Assembly: GCA_963930655.1 (NCBI GenBank)
Contig: OZ005604.1
Coordinates: forward strand, 9,000,001 to 9,064,000
DNA length: 64,000 nt
Direction: 5' to 3'
Source: Myrica gale
Lineage: Eukaryota > Streptophyta > Magnoliopsida > Fagales > Myricaceae
The notes beneath the pieces were generated by a model, which searched no databases, was not told the origin of the DNA, and worked only from the letters and a program-made list of their open reading frames with translations. Each line of letters begins with the position of its first letter. Position 1 is the first letter of the stretch. A program made the position numbers and the translations under genes. Shown one piece after another: positions 43,320 through 54,356 of the stretch.

Positions 43320-44863
43320 ATTAAACTACGTTGGTATCAATTCGCCTTCTTCTAAATTCCACACTTCATCCATGGGCGTAGTACCTCACGCTTTACGAAC
43401 TCGAGCTTCTTCTACAAATTTAAGAAGTGAAATTAAAACCACTAATTTACAAGTAAAAAATTATCACTATTGTGGTTTCTAACATACCATGCGTTTTATC
43501 ATCGTTCGAAGGTGATGGTATCCTATTGGTGTCGAAAGAGGAGCTTGTGAAACAGGATCTATAGGCAGCGTAGCTTGTTGTGAAGATGAGGTTGTAAGCA
43601 ACGTAGGCGATTGTGATGAAGATGAGCCTATTTCGTAGACTGAATTGTCCTAAATCTCTTCCTCGTCCTTTTACCTACACAATATACTGTAGTTATTAAT
43701 ATTGCATTGCTTCGTTGCATAATCAGATATCTCTGCCAATCTTTTTGAAGAGAAGAAAAGCAAAAAACACACAACAACGGAGTCAACAGTACAAGAGATT
43801 ATATTGAAAATCCCCAACACAAACTAGAAATCTAAGAAAAAAAGGGAAAACCATCAAAGATAACCCAACAACACAAAGGCCCATAGATATCAATATTAAT
43901 TAACATTGGAAATATCGATCTACAAATTATATATCATTTATACATCATCACGAAATTAGTCACATACCATATGTACGTCCTGAGGTATATCTACTGTTGT
44001 TTCTTCCACATCAAATTATCATCATGTTCATCCTCAGGGAATTGCTCAATGTAGAAATCCTATTTGGACTTCATACCATTACGTACATATCTGCTGACTT
44101 ATCTAGCTTCAGGGTTTGGAGCTTTAGCAAACCATGGAACCCTATTTGGAAGGTCACACCTCCTTTCATCTTCCATATTTTGAATCTATTTTAATTTGGA
44201 AATCAACTCAACATTAACACTATTTATAAATTGAGGAACCAAGCAATGAAAAACATTTTAAACATAACACATACATAGTCTCAAAACCAGGCACAAAATT
44301 CATCCCTATGCATCTTATCGATGACATAATCTGTGGGTCGAGTCCTACGGTTTCTTGCCTTCAATCGATCCTTATGCATTCTGCATGGAAAATACAACTA
44401 AGAACTTAATTCTACATGACCATAAAGATTCTTAATGAAATTTATATGTCTGACATCTCTTACGCGCGAATTTAGATTAACTCATTGCAATTAAAAAGGA
44501 CATATCAATGAGCTTGCATGCATTCCTTTGTATCAAGACAAATGTAAGCTCAACCATTTGTCATCAATATCATGGATATTCTCAAATAACTCTTTCACCA
44601 TGTTCTCATATGGTGAGACAACATCTGTGAGGGAGGAAACCGAACCTCGAGATTCAAACTGACTTGGGATAATAGTATCCTGAAATTCATAAAGGATTAC
44701 CTCTCACTCATAAAGAGGCTTACACTTAGCATAAGTACCAAGCCTCAGCTCATGGGCGTGAGCATCCACAAAGCGATCAGGATCAGGGTTGATCACTTGC
44801 TTCTTGGAAGGTTTCTTTGTGGGTTTTGATGTCTTAGAAGCAGGGCGCTTAGGATTAGCCATG
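43320..44863 (-). pseudogene. CACTA-associated gene, 5' exons, interrupted by the copia insertion
   Basis: A minus-strand ATG at 44863 opens a basic N-terminus (MANPKRPASKTSKPTKKPSK...), then ESRGSVSSLTDVVSPYENMV; an internal stop follows codon 52. Later exon-like segments are around 44400-44270 (RTRPTDYVIDKMHRDEFCAWF), 43690-43488 and 43411-43320. The last encodes GTTPMDEVWNLEEGEL and, across the insertion site, FNDMDQPV (33766-33750). An RG.T...VW.L..GE.I....FN..GQP-like string is what Ptta/En/Spm (Transposase_24) proteins show. Stops inside and frameshifts between segments mean it is dead. Exon limits are approximate. Confidence 0.5.
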
Positions 44864-45714
44864 ACAAAGAACAAACCAAATTATATTATGTCACAAAATT
44901 ACTTAGATAAACTAAGGTATAAGCGTTGCTCCAACACATAAAAATTAGAATGCATGAACATGAGAATAATGCAATCAACTGCAGTAAGCTCTCAAAAACA
45001 CATTCAATGAAAGTCAATGAGAACATGCATAACCTGAAAACTAAGTTGCATTATAACGCAAAGAAGATTCAAGAATAAATTAAGCCAAAGCAATCAGACG
45101 AATAACAGAGATTAAAGACATTAAGATAGTTTGAAAACAAAACCAATAAATCATCCAAAAAGAATTATCCCGAAATAGGACATCCCGAATCAACCTTACT
45201 CATATTCAGAAACTAACAAGATTCAAGATTAAAACCAAACCAAATCAATCAGAGATCATCAATGTAGCTAGGAAAGCACAAAGAGAAAAACAACCAATCC
45301 AACCAACGTGCAGATGCATTAATCCGAAAACAAATCTCAAATGCAAACAATCAAACTACGTACTTCCAATCAACATGTTATCAGTTCAAAACAAATGGAA
45401 ATCATCAATAAGTAAGCACAAGAAAGATAAAGACAAATAATCGTAAAATAGAAGCTTCAATCCCCCAAAATTTTCGGAAAACCCTAAACCTCCAATTCAC
45501 AAAATCCAGCGAAAAATTGAAAAATAAACCATGGGTTACCTTGAAATCAAGAGAGAACTTGATTTGAGAGAAAATGAGAGCCAATGCATAGTTGAAAATG
45601 AAGATTTGAACTGAAATAGGAAGAGAAGGGGTGAACGTGTGCCGGGGGGAGCATGAGAAGAAGAGGAAAAAATATAAAGGGGAGAGAGAGATATCAGAGA
45701 CACGAGATTTTATG
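44864..45714. other. 5' side of the CACTA gene, no further coding seen
   Basis: A-rich sequence without recognisable protein. In minus-strand sense it lies between the subterminal repeats and the first ATG, so leader and first intron of the transposon gene would be expected here. A purine tract lies at 45650-45700. Confidence 0.4.
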
Positions 45715-46043
45715 GCTCGAGCAAGTTGCTTGATTTAGACGCGTTTTTTTCAAAACGTTGCTAAAAAGTTCGCTCTTTAGGCCATTTAAAACAACCGCCG
45801 CTAATTGGTGTCGTTAGAGGCAGTCACTGACCGTGACTAGAGACATCGCGAACGCCGCTAAAACAACTGCCGTTAAAGTTCTAACTGTTAGCGGCGTTTT
45901 TGTGAAAACACCGCTAAAAAAGACAGTCGCTAAAGTTTATTGTTTTGCCGCGTTTGTGTAAAAACGCCACTAAATCCACCCTATTGCGGCGTTTATAGTG
46001 GCCGTCGCTAAAAGACTGTCGCTGCATGCCCTATTTTGTAGTT
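45715..46043. repeat. CACTA subterminal motif cluster (AACGCCGCTA/TAGCGGCG)
   Basis: At least eight motifs in both orientations: ACCGCCGCTAATTGG, GAACGCCGCTAAAAC, GTTAGCGGCGTTTTTG, AACGCCACTAAATCC, TTGCGGCGTTTATAG, GCCGTCGCTAAAAG. The cluster ends at CTATTTTGTAG. It mirrors the cluster at 24660-25010. Confidence 0.7.
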
Positions 46044-46421
46044 TTTCTTCTTCTCATGTTTATTTCTCAAAAAGAATTTGGGGGCTATTACAAAGATTAC
46101 TGTCAATTTTTCCCTTATATTAATCACATTTTAAAAAATTTGAAATTTTTGCCTTATAAAAAAATTGCAAAAATTTTGGGGCCAATGTTTTGGATATTGC
46201 TAACTATTATAAGCGCGTGACGGCCACTTAGAGGAGTCAAAAATGATTATTATCGATCAAAATTTAATCCATTTGCAAGGAAGATGGTGGCTATTCGAGA
46301 CTTTTAGTGACAAGTTTATTTGTGGTCGTGAAACCCCGTATTTATTTGCTACGAAACTGCCGTTTTCTCATCGCAAATGACTTTTAGCAGCAAATTTTAC
46401 ATGCTTAGCTACCAGATACCA

Positions 46422-46692
46422 TTGCTGCTACATCTCATATTTCTTGTAATGTCATTTTGTGAAGACCCTGCAGACGTTTCTATTAAAGTTACACTGGCTC
46501 TTAATTTGCAAGTATGGTGACCATCTCTGATCAGTCTCAGCAGTAGTACGGATATTATTGCCGCTACATCTCATATTTCTTGTAATGTCATTTTGTGAAG
46601 ACCCTTCGAACTTTTCTATTAAAATTACACTAGCTCTTAATTTGTAAGGATCGTGACCATCTCTGATCAGTCTCAGCAGTAGTACTACTCCT
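46422..46692. repeat. Two-copy tandem duplication, about 136 bp
   Basis: TTGCTGCTACATCTCATATT starts at 46422 and TTGCCGCTACATCTCATATT at 46558. Both run through TTCTTGTAATGTCATTTTG, TTACACT(G/A)GCTCTTAATTTG and CCATCTCTGATCAGTC to AGCAGTAGTAC. TTTCTTGTAATG resembles a mutated CACTA right end, and the preceding GCAAATGACTTTTAGC has the subterminal look, so a small element end may have been duplicated. Confidence 0.85.
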
Positions 46693-48747
46693 GTCCTGAG
46701 ACTTTTTCAAGTGTCCTTGCCATGCTGGTGGCAGTTTCTAACGGGGTGGCCACTCTTACACGCAACCCCGATGTGCCGTATATGCTGCGGGCCATCCCTT
46801 CCCACATGATTTCGTTCCATTCATCTGTATGTATTTGGTTCTTTTCAAAGCATGTTTCTTCTCAAGCCTCCGACACCAAAACATGGGTCATTGTTGATCT
46901 TTTATGGCTCGTACGTGGGCATATAATTTTAGCAACGCACGTTGTCAGGATTTAGATTTGAGTAACTTTTGGACAAGATCATGTAAAGAACCTCTTATTT
47001 ATACGTATACGTTTGTGCCACATCCAGCATCTTACAATCAGGATGATCTTCCAATTGGTCGATGTTCAAGTGAGCTTATTGTACTCATTGTGTGTTTCTA
47101 CCTGCCACTATATATAGCAAACTGCGATATTTCTTCTTCTTTTTTTGTCTCATTTGGAACTAAAACAGCATAAATTTTTCCTAAAGCAAGTGCCTTGTAA
47201 CAGCCTAAATCCTATATCTATAACATTAAAAACGAAAGATTAGCTATGAAATCATGACCATGGATTATATAGGCTCCCTGTATACATTTAATTAATATAG
47301 AAGATAAGAAATACGGGGGCGAAAATTCCGTGGGGTAACATGGGACTAGTGAGGTTGGGGGGGTCCCCTGAAGAGCCAAAATCCGATTTATCGACCCGCT
47401 TCCCACGTGGTCCGGTCTTTCAGCCTCCGACTACTGTGTTAACTGTTTACTGCATGAAGAGGACGTAAATGCCCCCAAACGGGACAGACTTATCAATGCC
47501 AGATGATTGGGGCATCTTTTAATGAAAAGCCGCGAAATAGGGCCCTCTGGTTTGTCTTCTTCGATCCTGACAGGCAGGCCGCTTCAAGGGTATGTAACGT
47601 CTTTTCACTCCTCGTGCAGCTATCTAAACACCTCTCATTAGTGCCTCTTCGGCTTTGGTCCATATGGTGTCCATGGAGGAGTTAAGAACTTCTGCTGGCA
47701 GTAATGTTTTCCCATTCAGCTCCTATGAAAGCAACTCGTCGCTTAGTGCTTATCAGGACCCAGTTTGACTCGTTCCTTTTGTACCTTTTCATTTATGTTC
47801 AAAACGGTGGGCTGTCTCTCCCCATCCCTTGTTGTTTTCTCCACAATAATTAATCACCTTGACCCAGATCTGTTTGTTTTCGTCTGCAAAAGTTGATTAG
47901 TGTTTATTCGTACACCGGAAGGTGTGTGTTAAGAGCTATATATAAAACTAGTACTAATTCATTCCCCGAAGGAAGGAGAAAGAAATTCACTAGAGTGAGA
48001 ATTTGCTAGACGAACAACTTTGCCAAACATCAGGATTACAGTAGTATATATATAGATCAGCTACCCATTTTTCAATGAAATTTATGGTATTCGTCCAAAT
48101 TAAGTCTTTAAAAACATAATATAAGGAAGTTGTAATCTTGAAGAAGATCATAAACCTAAATATAATGTATTAAAAGGTCAATCTAGAACCTAAATGATCC
48201 TAGGTCTCCAATTTCAACTAAATCTAAACAAGTTATTTTCTTTTCAATTAATGGAGCTGGTTTTAATTTGGGTTCCATGCTTATGTATCCTTGTATCTCT
48301 ACTTTTTGCGAGGGCATCACTGAATTAATTAGTTTCTCCACCTCCATTAATTAATTGTAGGTGGTGAAAAACAATTCATGACAAAATTAATTCCATGATA
48401 TATCACAGGGCAGGCAGTACCCTAAATTCCGAAGCACAATAATGCATCTCCTCTTGCATCTCTTTCAACGACATTGCCATGTCGGAAGACCATGGTGGTC
48501 AGCTAGCTTTGGAAGCACGTAGAGATTTGAAGGGTGACAATGCAAGCTCGAAAACGAGTTACAGGTATAAAGCGTGTGCTGAAGGAATTTCATGTCTTCC
48601 ACTTTGCGATATAAAGTCTTCAAAAAGGTTTGTTGAAGGGCTTATCTTTTTGTCTCACCCGCAAGGCAGAAAATACAGGCGGGCGCGGTGCGTGTACATT
48701 GCAAAACAAAAGCATCTCTAACCACCTAATCATTAGCTCAGTATACT
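46693..48747. other. Intergenic, apparently low-copy, no gene recognised
   Basis: I see no transposon protein and no convincing gene. Open frames at 46722-46955, 46904-47173 and 48479-48721 (80 codons) match nothing I recognise. Some promoter-like features occur: a CACGTG at about 47404-47409 and a TATA-type CTATATATAAAAC at about 47937. A short non-coding or small-peptide gene downstream of the latter cannot be excluded. Confidence 0.4.
47936..47949 (+). promoter_or_regulatory. TATA-box-like sequence
   Basis: GCTATATATAAAAC fits the plant TATA consensus well and is followed by an untranslated-looking region. The nearest downstream open frame (48479) begins over 500 bases away and is unrecognised, so a transcript is speculative. 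Confidence 0.25.
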
Positions 48748-48752
48748 ATACA

Positions 48753-51700
48753 TGTCACGCCCCGAACGGCATCCCGCAGGGACCGTGACAGCCGCGAGCT
48801 ATCCCCCGGATGACTCCAGCGTACTTACTTATATTTTTACTTGATTACGGCGGAAACGTACAGGATCGCGAGGGGTTCGAGCAAATTCTTACATAATTAG
48901 GGTTCTCACTAAGTTCATACAAAACATATATTTAACACATTAGAACCCAATTAGTGACTCTCATGCCACTACCAACAAAATGTGAAACATAATATCTTGG
49001 GCTTCTAGGTCAGGTAGTCCTCCTGACTCTCTTCACCTGATACATCTGGAATGACACAATTTTAAAAACGTGAGTCAAAAAGACTCAGTAAGGGAAAAAC
49101 ATAAAACTTAAATCATGCTCTTGACTTATGCCCGCTTAATCATGAAAGAAAGAAACTTAATTCGTGATGCACATGCATGTCATGAATTATGCATATGCTC
49201 TTACTTAGTTTCGGCCCCAGGCCCTTGAAAATCTTTCTTTCACACTTGCTTGTAAAACTGGCCCTTGGCCCTTGAAAACCGCTTATTCATACTTGTGCCC
49301 TTGTTGGCCTTTTCATAATTATTTCATATCTTTTACTTGTGCGCTCGCTCCATTTGACCCCTGAAGTCAGGGTTGTGCGTTCCCTTCGGAACCGTCCCCG
49401 AATTCCCTTGGAGACCTTACATATGGTCAGCTAGCGCACCTTCTCAATGTCCTTCAGTGGCTAGACGTGACCCTTGGAGGCACCACACCTTCTCAATGTC
49501 CTTCAGTGTGGCTTGCACAGCCTCTTGGATTCACCCATCCTTCTCATAATTATCCTTCGGTATGGGAGTCCAACTTGATGGTACGGTACCGACCGGTGCC
49601 CCTTATCTTAACTTATCGTTTCATAAAACTTCTCATATTCTTTTCATAAAAATCATTGCATAAACTTTCTTCTTGAAAAATTCATGCAATGCACATGTCA
49701 TGTCATGCTTGCTTAAAATTCATGCTTGTGCTTGTTCATGAAACGATGCAGTGTCATTCCAGTTTTGAAAAATAATACTTACTGTCCACTTACAGTATCC
49801 ACTTACTCTTGGTCTTCTTTGTTCGTGTATACAGACACGTGGATCGCCTACAAGCGATTCAAATATTTCTTAGACTTTAAGAATAGTATGCAATCATTAA
49901 ATATTTTCATTTTTGAAATCGGTCATCAACCAAAGATATATATATATATATACGTATCACTGAAATTCATTTAATCATTTAAAAAAAACGTTTTATTCTT
50001 TTCCTTAACAAATATTCAAAACTTAGTTTATTAAATCATTAATATTTTTATTGAAATAAAAATATATTTATCCATGTACATGCCTCGATTAGGGTTAAAT
50101 AATACGCATAGGTTTAGAATTAAACCTAAGTCTCTTTTTATTACACGTACTCCATTAAAACCTTATATCCAACTATGATTAAATCTTAACTAGGGTTCCC
50201 AATAATATTTAATCAAAAGATCATGGTTCTTCAATATTTATTCCAACTAGCCTAAACTCTAATTTCCTTATCCATCATAATAATGAAAATCCATAAATCA
50301 TAAATTGTACTTAGGGTTTCATTATTACTATAACATTCGGCCACTACCATTTATGCACCAATTAATCACAACTTTTACTCCAATGGTGATCCCATCCTCC
50401 ATTCAAAAATTTCACAACCTAGGATCTATAAATCAAAGCACCAACACAATACATCATACTCATAGCATTCGGCCAACACATGCTTTCACCCAAATGATTA
50501 GGTTTCTTTTGTTTCCTTCAATATGCATGCATCTAATGCTTAATATAATCACCTACCATGCATTGGGGTCATAAATCTTGCACATGTCATGGCCAATGTC
50601 CAGATTTAAACATATTCAAAATTATACATGAAATCCTACATAGCTCATATTCGGCCATACCCCAAAATGTTACATTTTCATGCTAAAAATCATAACATGC
50701 ACATCCTTTGCATTGTGACCTAACTAGCATGCATATACTTAATATTTTCATCAAATAATTCCATCAACATTAGATCTACTCTTTATACACACTAACATCC
50801 ATAGATCTAAACAAAGTAATCAACTTTCATCAACCCAACACATCAAAACTTAGATCTAACTTCCTTTAACATACATTGTTCTTCATTTGCCTTTTTCTTT
50901 TCATACAACCTTAGACCTAGGGTTTCCATGGTTAGATATTGCATGTAAACAACCTAGGGTTCTTAAGCATCCAAGATCTAACAATCATCAAGGCATTTCA
51001 CGACCTAAACATCAAGATCCACAAACAACTCATTCGGTCACTTGAGCTATACCAACAACATCACATTGTTCTTACCTTGTTGTCTATCCGAGCTTGAGCA
51101 CCTAGAAAATAAAGTACCTTTGGTTAGTATGTGTGAAGCTTAAGGCAAGATCATCAATAAAACTAAACTTACATTCAACCTTTACCAACTCTTCCTATCC
51201 TTTCTTCCTTCAAAGATTCGGTCCACCCTCCTTAGAAATGTTCAAGCTTGAAGAGAAATGGTGTCAAATGGCTAGGGTTTTCAAGGAAGGATTGTGTTTG
51301 CACCAAGAAAGGTTTAACTAGGCTTTTAGAATGGGATTTGGTAAGCTAGAAGAAAGTGGTTTAGGTGCAAGATGAAAAGGAACAAACCTTGAATCTTGAG
51401 TGTGAGGTTCGGCTATGAGCTTGAAAATGGGAGAGAGTTGAGAGAGCTTGCAATATTCGGCCAAGAGAGAAGAGTTTGGAGAGTGAAATGCATGAGTGGT
51501 TCGGTCAAGAGAAATGCAAGAGAGTTGTGAGAGATTGAGTCTCCCAAGGCAATTTAAGGCTATGACATAAAGTTTGAGAGAGTGAATTGACAAGAGAGCA
51601 AAAGAAAGAGGAAGAGGGGATGAATGGGTGTTGGCCGACCAAGCAAGGCCTTAGCCTTCTCTCTCTTTTATTTCTTTTCACCTTTTTCTCTTACATCAAT

Positions 51701-52700
51701 TGTCTCCAAAAGCTTGTCTTGCATTTGAATTTCCTCATTCTCTTTCCTCCCATGCATCCATCGACATTCACTCCTTCTCCCTTGCTTTTTCTCTTCTCTT
51801 TTACTTCAATGCATTGTCTTATCACTCTTACACTTCTTACACCTTCTTACACTTCACATGGCCTTACTTTATGGCTTTTCAAATTCACCCTATAGCCTTT
51901 CACGTAAATGCCTTGTCTTTTACTTAGTTTGGTTGCTTTTCAACCAACCTAGTTACTTCCACATTAAATTGCAACCAACTTTCAACTTGGTTTTCTCTCT
52001 CACCTAACTTATCACTTTATAAGCTCTCTTACTTATCTATCCATTCCAATAGCTTATCACCTCATAGGCATGATATCTTATCATGTGATAATGGCCCTAG
52101 CCTATCTCTACAATAATCACAAGGCCTTATCACTCTAAAAGTTTTCTAACTTATCATGCTTGCTTATCACTATGATAAGCAAGTGTGCTTATCAATTTAA
52201 TCATCTCTAGACTTATCACATAACTACATAGCTTATCAATGAATATTCAAAGGGAAATTCTATTAATAATATAGGCCACATGATAATAATACATGTCACA
52301 TATAAAAGATATAAAATATTCGATCCATGCATTCAAAAGAATTTCATCATTTAATCTATTAATAAATTTCGGCTTATACAAGGAAATTATTAAATCATAA
52401 TTCAAATTCTATGGTCCATGAATCATATTAAGTAAATGAAAAATATAAATTTGTAAAAGAGAAACTTACTTGAAATTTCGGCTCCTAATATAAATATAAT
52501 TTATACTTGCATAAAATGGCATTAAAATTATTTAAAGAGATTTTATGAAATAAAATCCCATTTTAATCGAAATTCCATAACATAAGGATTAGGCTATACA
52601 TTGGCCAAAATCATAGCCCCATGAAGAAATAAAAAGCTATTACATTGGAAATAAAAGATAATACATAAGCAATTACGTAGGAGAAAATCGGGGTCTCACA
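48753..52700 (-). mobile_element. Solo chromovirus LTR, 3948 bp, reversed, target duplication ATACA
   Basis: On the plus strand it starts TGTCACGCCCCGAACG (reverse of the LTR end) and closes CGGGGTCTCACA (reverse of the start), flanked by ATACA at 48748-48752 and 52701-52705. It is the longest copy of the family. It contains the hairpins in inverted form (49357-49394) and a (TA)n run near 49936. Open frames inside (for example 51587-51895) sit in C/T-rich LTR sequence and are not genes. Confidence 0.93.
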
Positions 52701-52854
52701 ATACATTTCTCACTTTGCAGACAAAATACTATAATGTCCGATTTAATATAATCATAATCAACTTTAAAATGAGCCTCCTTAAAATTATAATGTTGACTTC
52801 ACTAGTGTCTCCGAAGATGGAGTTTTTCAGCAGCTACTCCAACATACATACATA

Positions 52855-52881
52855 CATATAAATATATATATATATATATAT
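52855..52881. repeat. (TA)n microsatellite at an LTR edge
   Basis: TATATATATATATATATATAT directly abuts the Tat-element LTR, preceded by three CATA units. Its slippage may have erased the element's target duplication on this side. Confidence 0.8.
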
Positions 52882-53272
52882 TGATGAATTAGTTGATTTA
52901 CGGCAACACGTCCGAGTAAATGCGTCTTGATCTTCACGTATTTTCCTTGCAAAACTACAAAAATAACCTCGGGCACCGAGGCTAATTAATAACCTCTGAT
53001 GTTTAAGTCAGCTTCTCTTTTATATGTATTTCGCAATTTTGTTACCCAAAATTTACGTACTTTTTCCATCAATAGCTCCTCCTTTTGGCGGGAATTCTTA
53101 CGGGAGTTTCGTCCCGTAAGGTCGTGTGCTCTCTGACGTTTTTCTCACATCTTCACAACGATTGTTTTCCTCCACCATGGGAACAGAGGGATCGCGGAGT
53201 CACGGCTTATCGCGGGCGGTTAGACAATCGCTCATGACATGTATAACGGTTTCTCCTTCTGGATTTTCATGC
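52882..53272 (-). mobile_element. 3' LTR of the Tat-type element
   Basis: Starts (plus strand) TGATGAATTAG and matches the right LTR over CACGTCCGAGTAAATGCGTC, AACTACAAAAATAACC, TTTCGTCCCGTAAGGTCG, and the final GGTTTCTCCTT(C/T)TGGATTT. About 35 bases present in the right LTR (CTTTTCTCTCATG region) are missing. Confidence 0.88.
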
Positions 53273-53569
53273 AACTGAATTTTATGACTGATTACATCTC
53301 GGACCACAATTCTTCAGGTAGGATTCTAAGGGTTCACTTTGACGCTTGCATCTTTCTTTTCTCTGGTGTCTTTTGTGACATTTCTCCTTTTTTTTAGCCT
53401 TGGCGGTGTCTTTGGACATGATTTGTAGCTCATGCTTTTTTATTTGTTATACATTTGTCGTAAGCTTTATTTGCTTCTTTGTTGCGTCACTTGGCTATCT
53501 GGAGATTTGCTTTTGTTTCTTTATTTCTAGTTGAATACGAGATGTTCAGTTTTATCCTTGGAGAACCTT

Positions 53570-54260
53570 AGTCCTCAGTTTGTGGAAGCGGCTCGGAACC
53601 TTAGTTCTCCTATGTCCGCAGATGCATCTGGGAACCGGGGTTCTTCGAGGTAGTCTTACTCTTAGAGGGACTGGGAACCTTAGTTCTCCAAGGTCCGTGG
53701 ATGCGATTGGTAACCGGCGTTCTCCAAGGTCGTCTTACTCTTAGAGGGGCTGAAAACCTTAGTTCTCCGAGGTCGTCTTACTCTTAGAGGGACTGAGAAC
53801 CGTAATTCTCCAAGTTCCGTGGATGCTACTGGGAACCGGGGTTCTCAGAGGTCGTCTTACTCTTAGAGGGACTGGGAACGGTAGTTCTTCAAGGTTCGTG
53901 GATGCAACTGGGAACCGGTGTTCTCAGAGGTCGTCTTACTCTTACAGGGATTGGGAATCTTAGTTCTCCGAGGTACGTGGATGCGACTGGGAACCGGGGT
54001 TCTCCGAGGTGGTCTTACTATTAAAGGGACAGGGAAACGTAGTTCTCCGAGGTCCGTGGATGCGACTGGGAACCGGGGTTCTCAGAGGTTGTCTTACTCT
54101 TAGAGGGACTAGGAACTGTAGTTCTCTGAGATTCGTGTATGCGACTGGTAACCGGGATTCTCAGAGGTCGTCTTACTATTAGAGGGAATGGGAACCGCAG
54201 TTCTCTGATGTTCATGGATGCGACTGGGAACATATGTTCTTCAAGGTTGTCTTACTCTTC
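53570..54260. repeat. Satellite-like array, about eight units of 80 bp, in the Tat 3' untranslated region
   Basis: Units contain GGGAACC-TAGTTCTCCGAGGT, CCGTGGATGCGACTGGGAACC, GGGGTTCTCAGAGGTCG and TCTTACTCTTAGAGGG. Each unit is itself a dimer of related 40-base halves built on GGGAACC...GTTCTC. TCTTACT(C/A)TT recurs about every 80 bases; one unit near 53735-53770 is a half unit. It lies between the integrase end and the 3' LTR. Open frames across it are repeat artefacts. Confidence 0.9.
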
Positions 54261-54356
54261 GTTTATTTTGCGAATGACTCTTGAAGAGAAATCTTCAGAT
54301 TTTTCATTTATAATGGGTAGTGTTAAATAACATAACATCCGTGTAAAGCGTGATAT

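Larger units (their letters stand above)
24577..46043 (-). mobile_element. Degenerate CACTA (En/Spm-like) element hosting nested LTR elements
   Basis: Three facts join the two extremities. First, both edges (24660-25010 and 45715-46043) carry repeated GCGGCGTTTTT/AACGCCGCTA motifs, as in CACTA subterminal regions. Second, minus-strand exons of a transposase-like gene lie on both sides. Third, the coding sequence at 43320 reads on directly into 33766 when the SIRE-like insertion and one copy of its ATTAA duplication are removed. The inserted material is 27589-33748 (gypsy LTRs) and 33772-43319 (copia). The original element would be about 5-6 kb. Exact termini are uncertain: the left end is set at a CACTA pentamer at 24577, and the right end near CTATTTTGTAG. 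Confidence 0.55.

Noticed and set aside
47258..47285. GGCTCCCTGTAT, a 12-base match to plant miR160.
   Set aside because: Flanking bases do not continue the match, and no complementary arm is found within about 300 bases, so no hairpin precursor.
48479..48721. 80-codon open frame with a TATA-like site 530 bases upstream.
   Set aside because: No recognisable domain, ordinary length for chance, no splice or leader evidence; kept only as a remark in the intergenic entry.
50305..51927. Open frames of 60-100 codons inside the reversed solo LTR.
   Set aside because: They lie in C/T-rich LTR sequence that is conserved as DNA in other copies, not as protein.
53918..54330. Open frames across the 80-bp tandem array.
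   Set aside because: Created by the repeat period; they occur on both strands and have no protein-like features.
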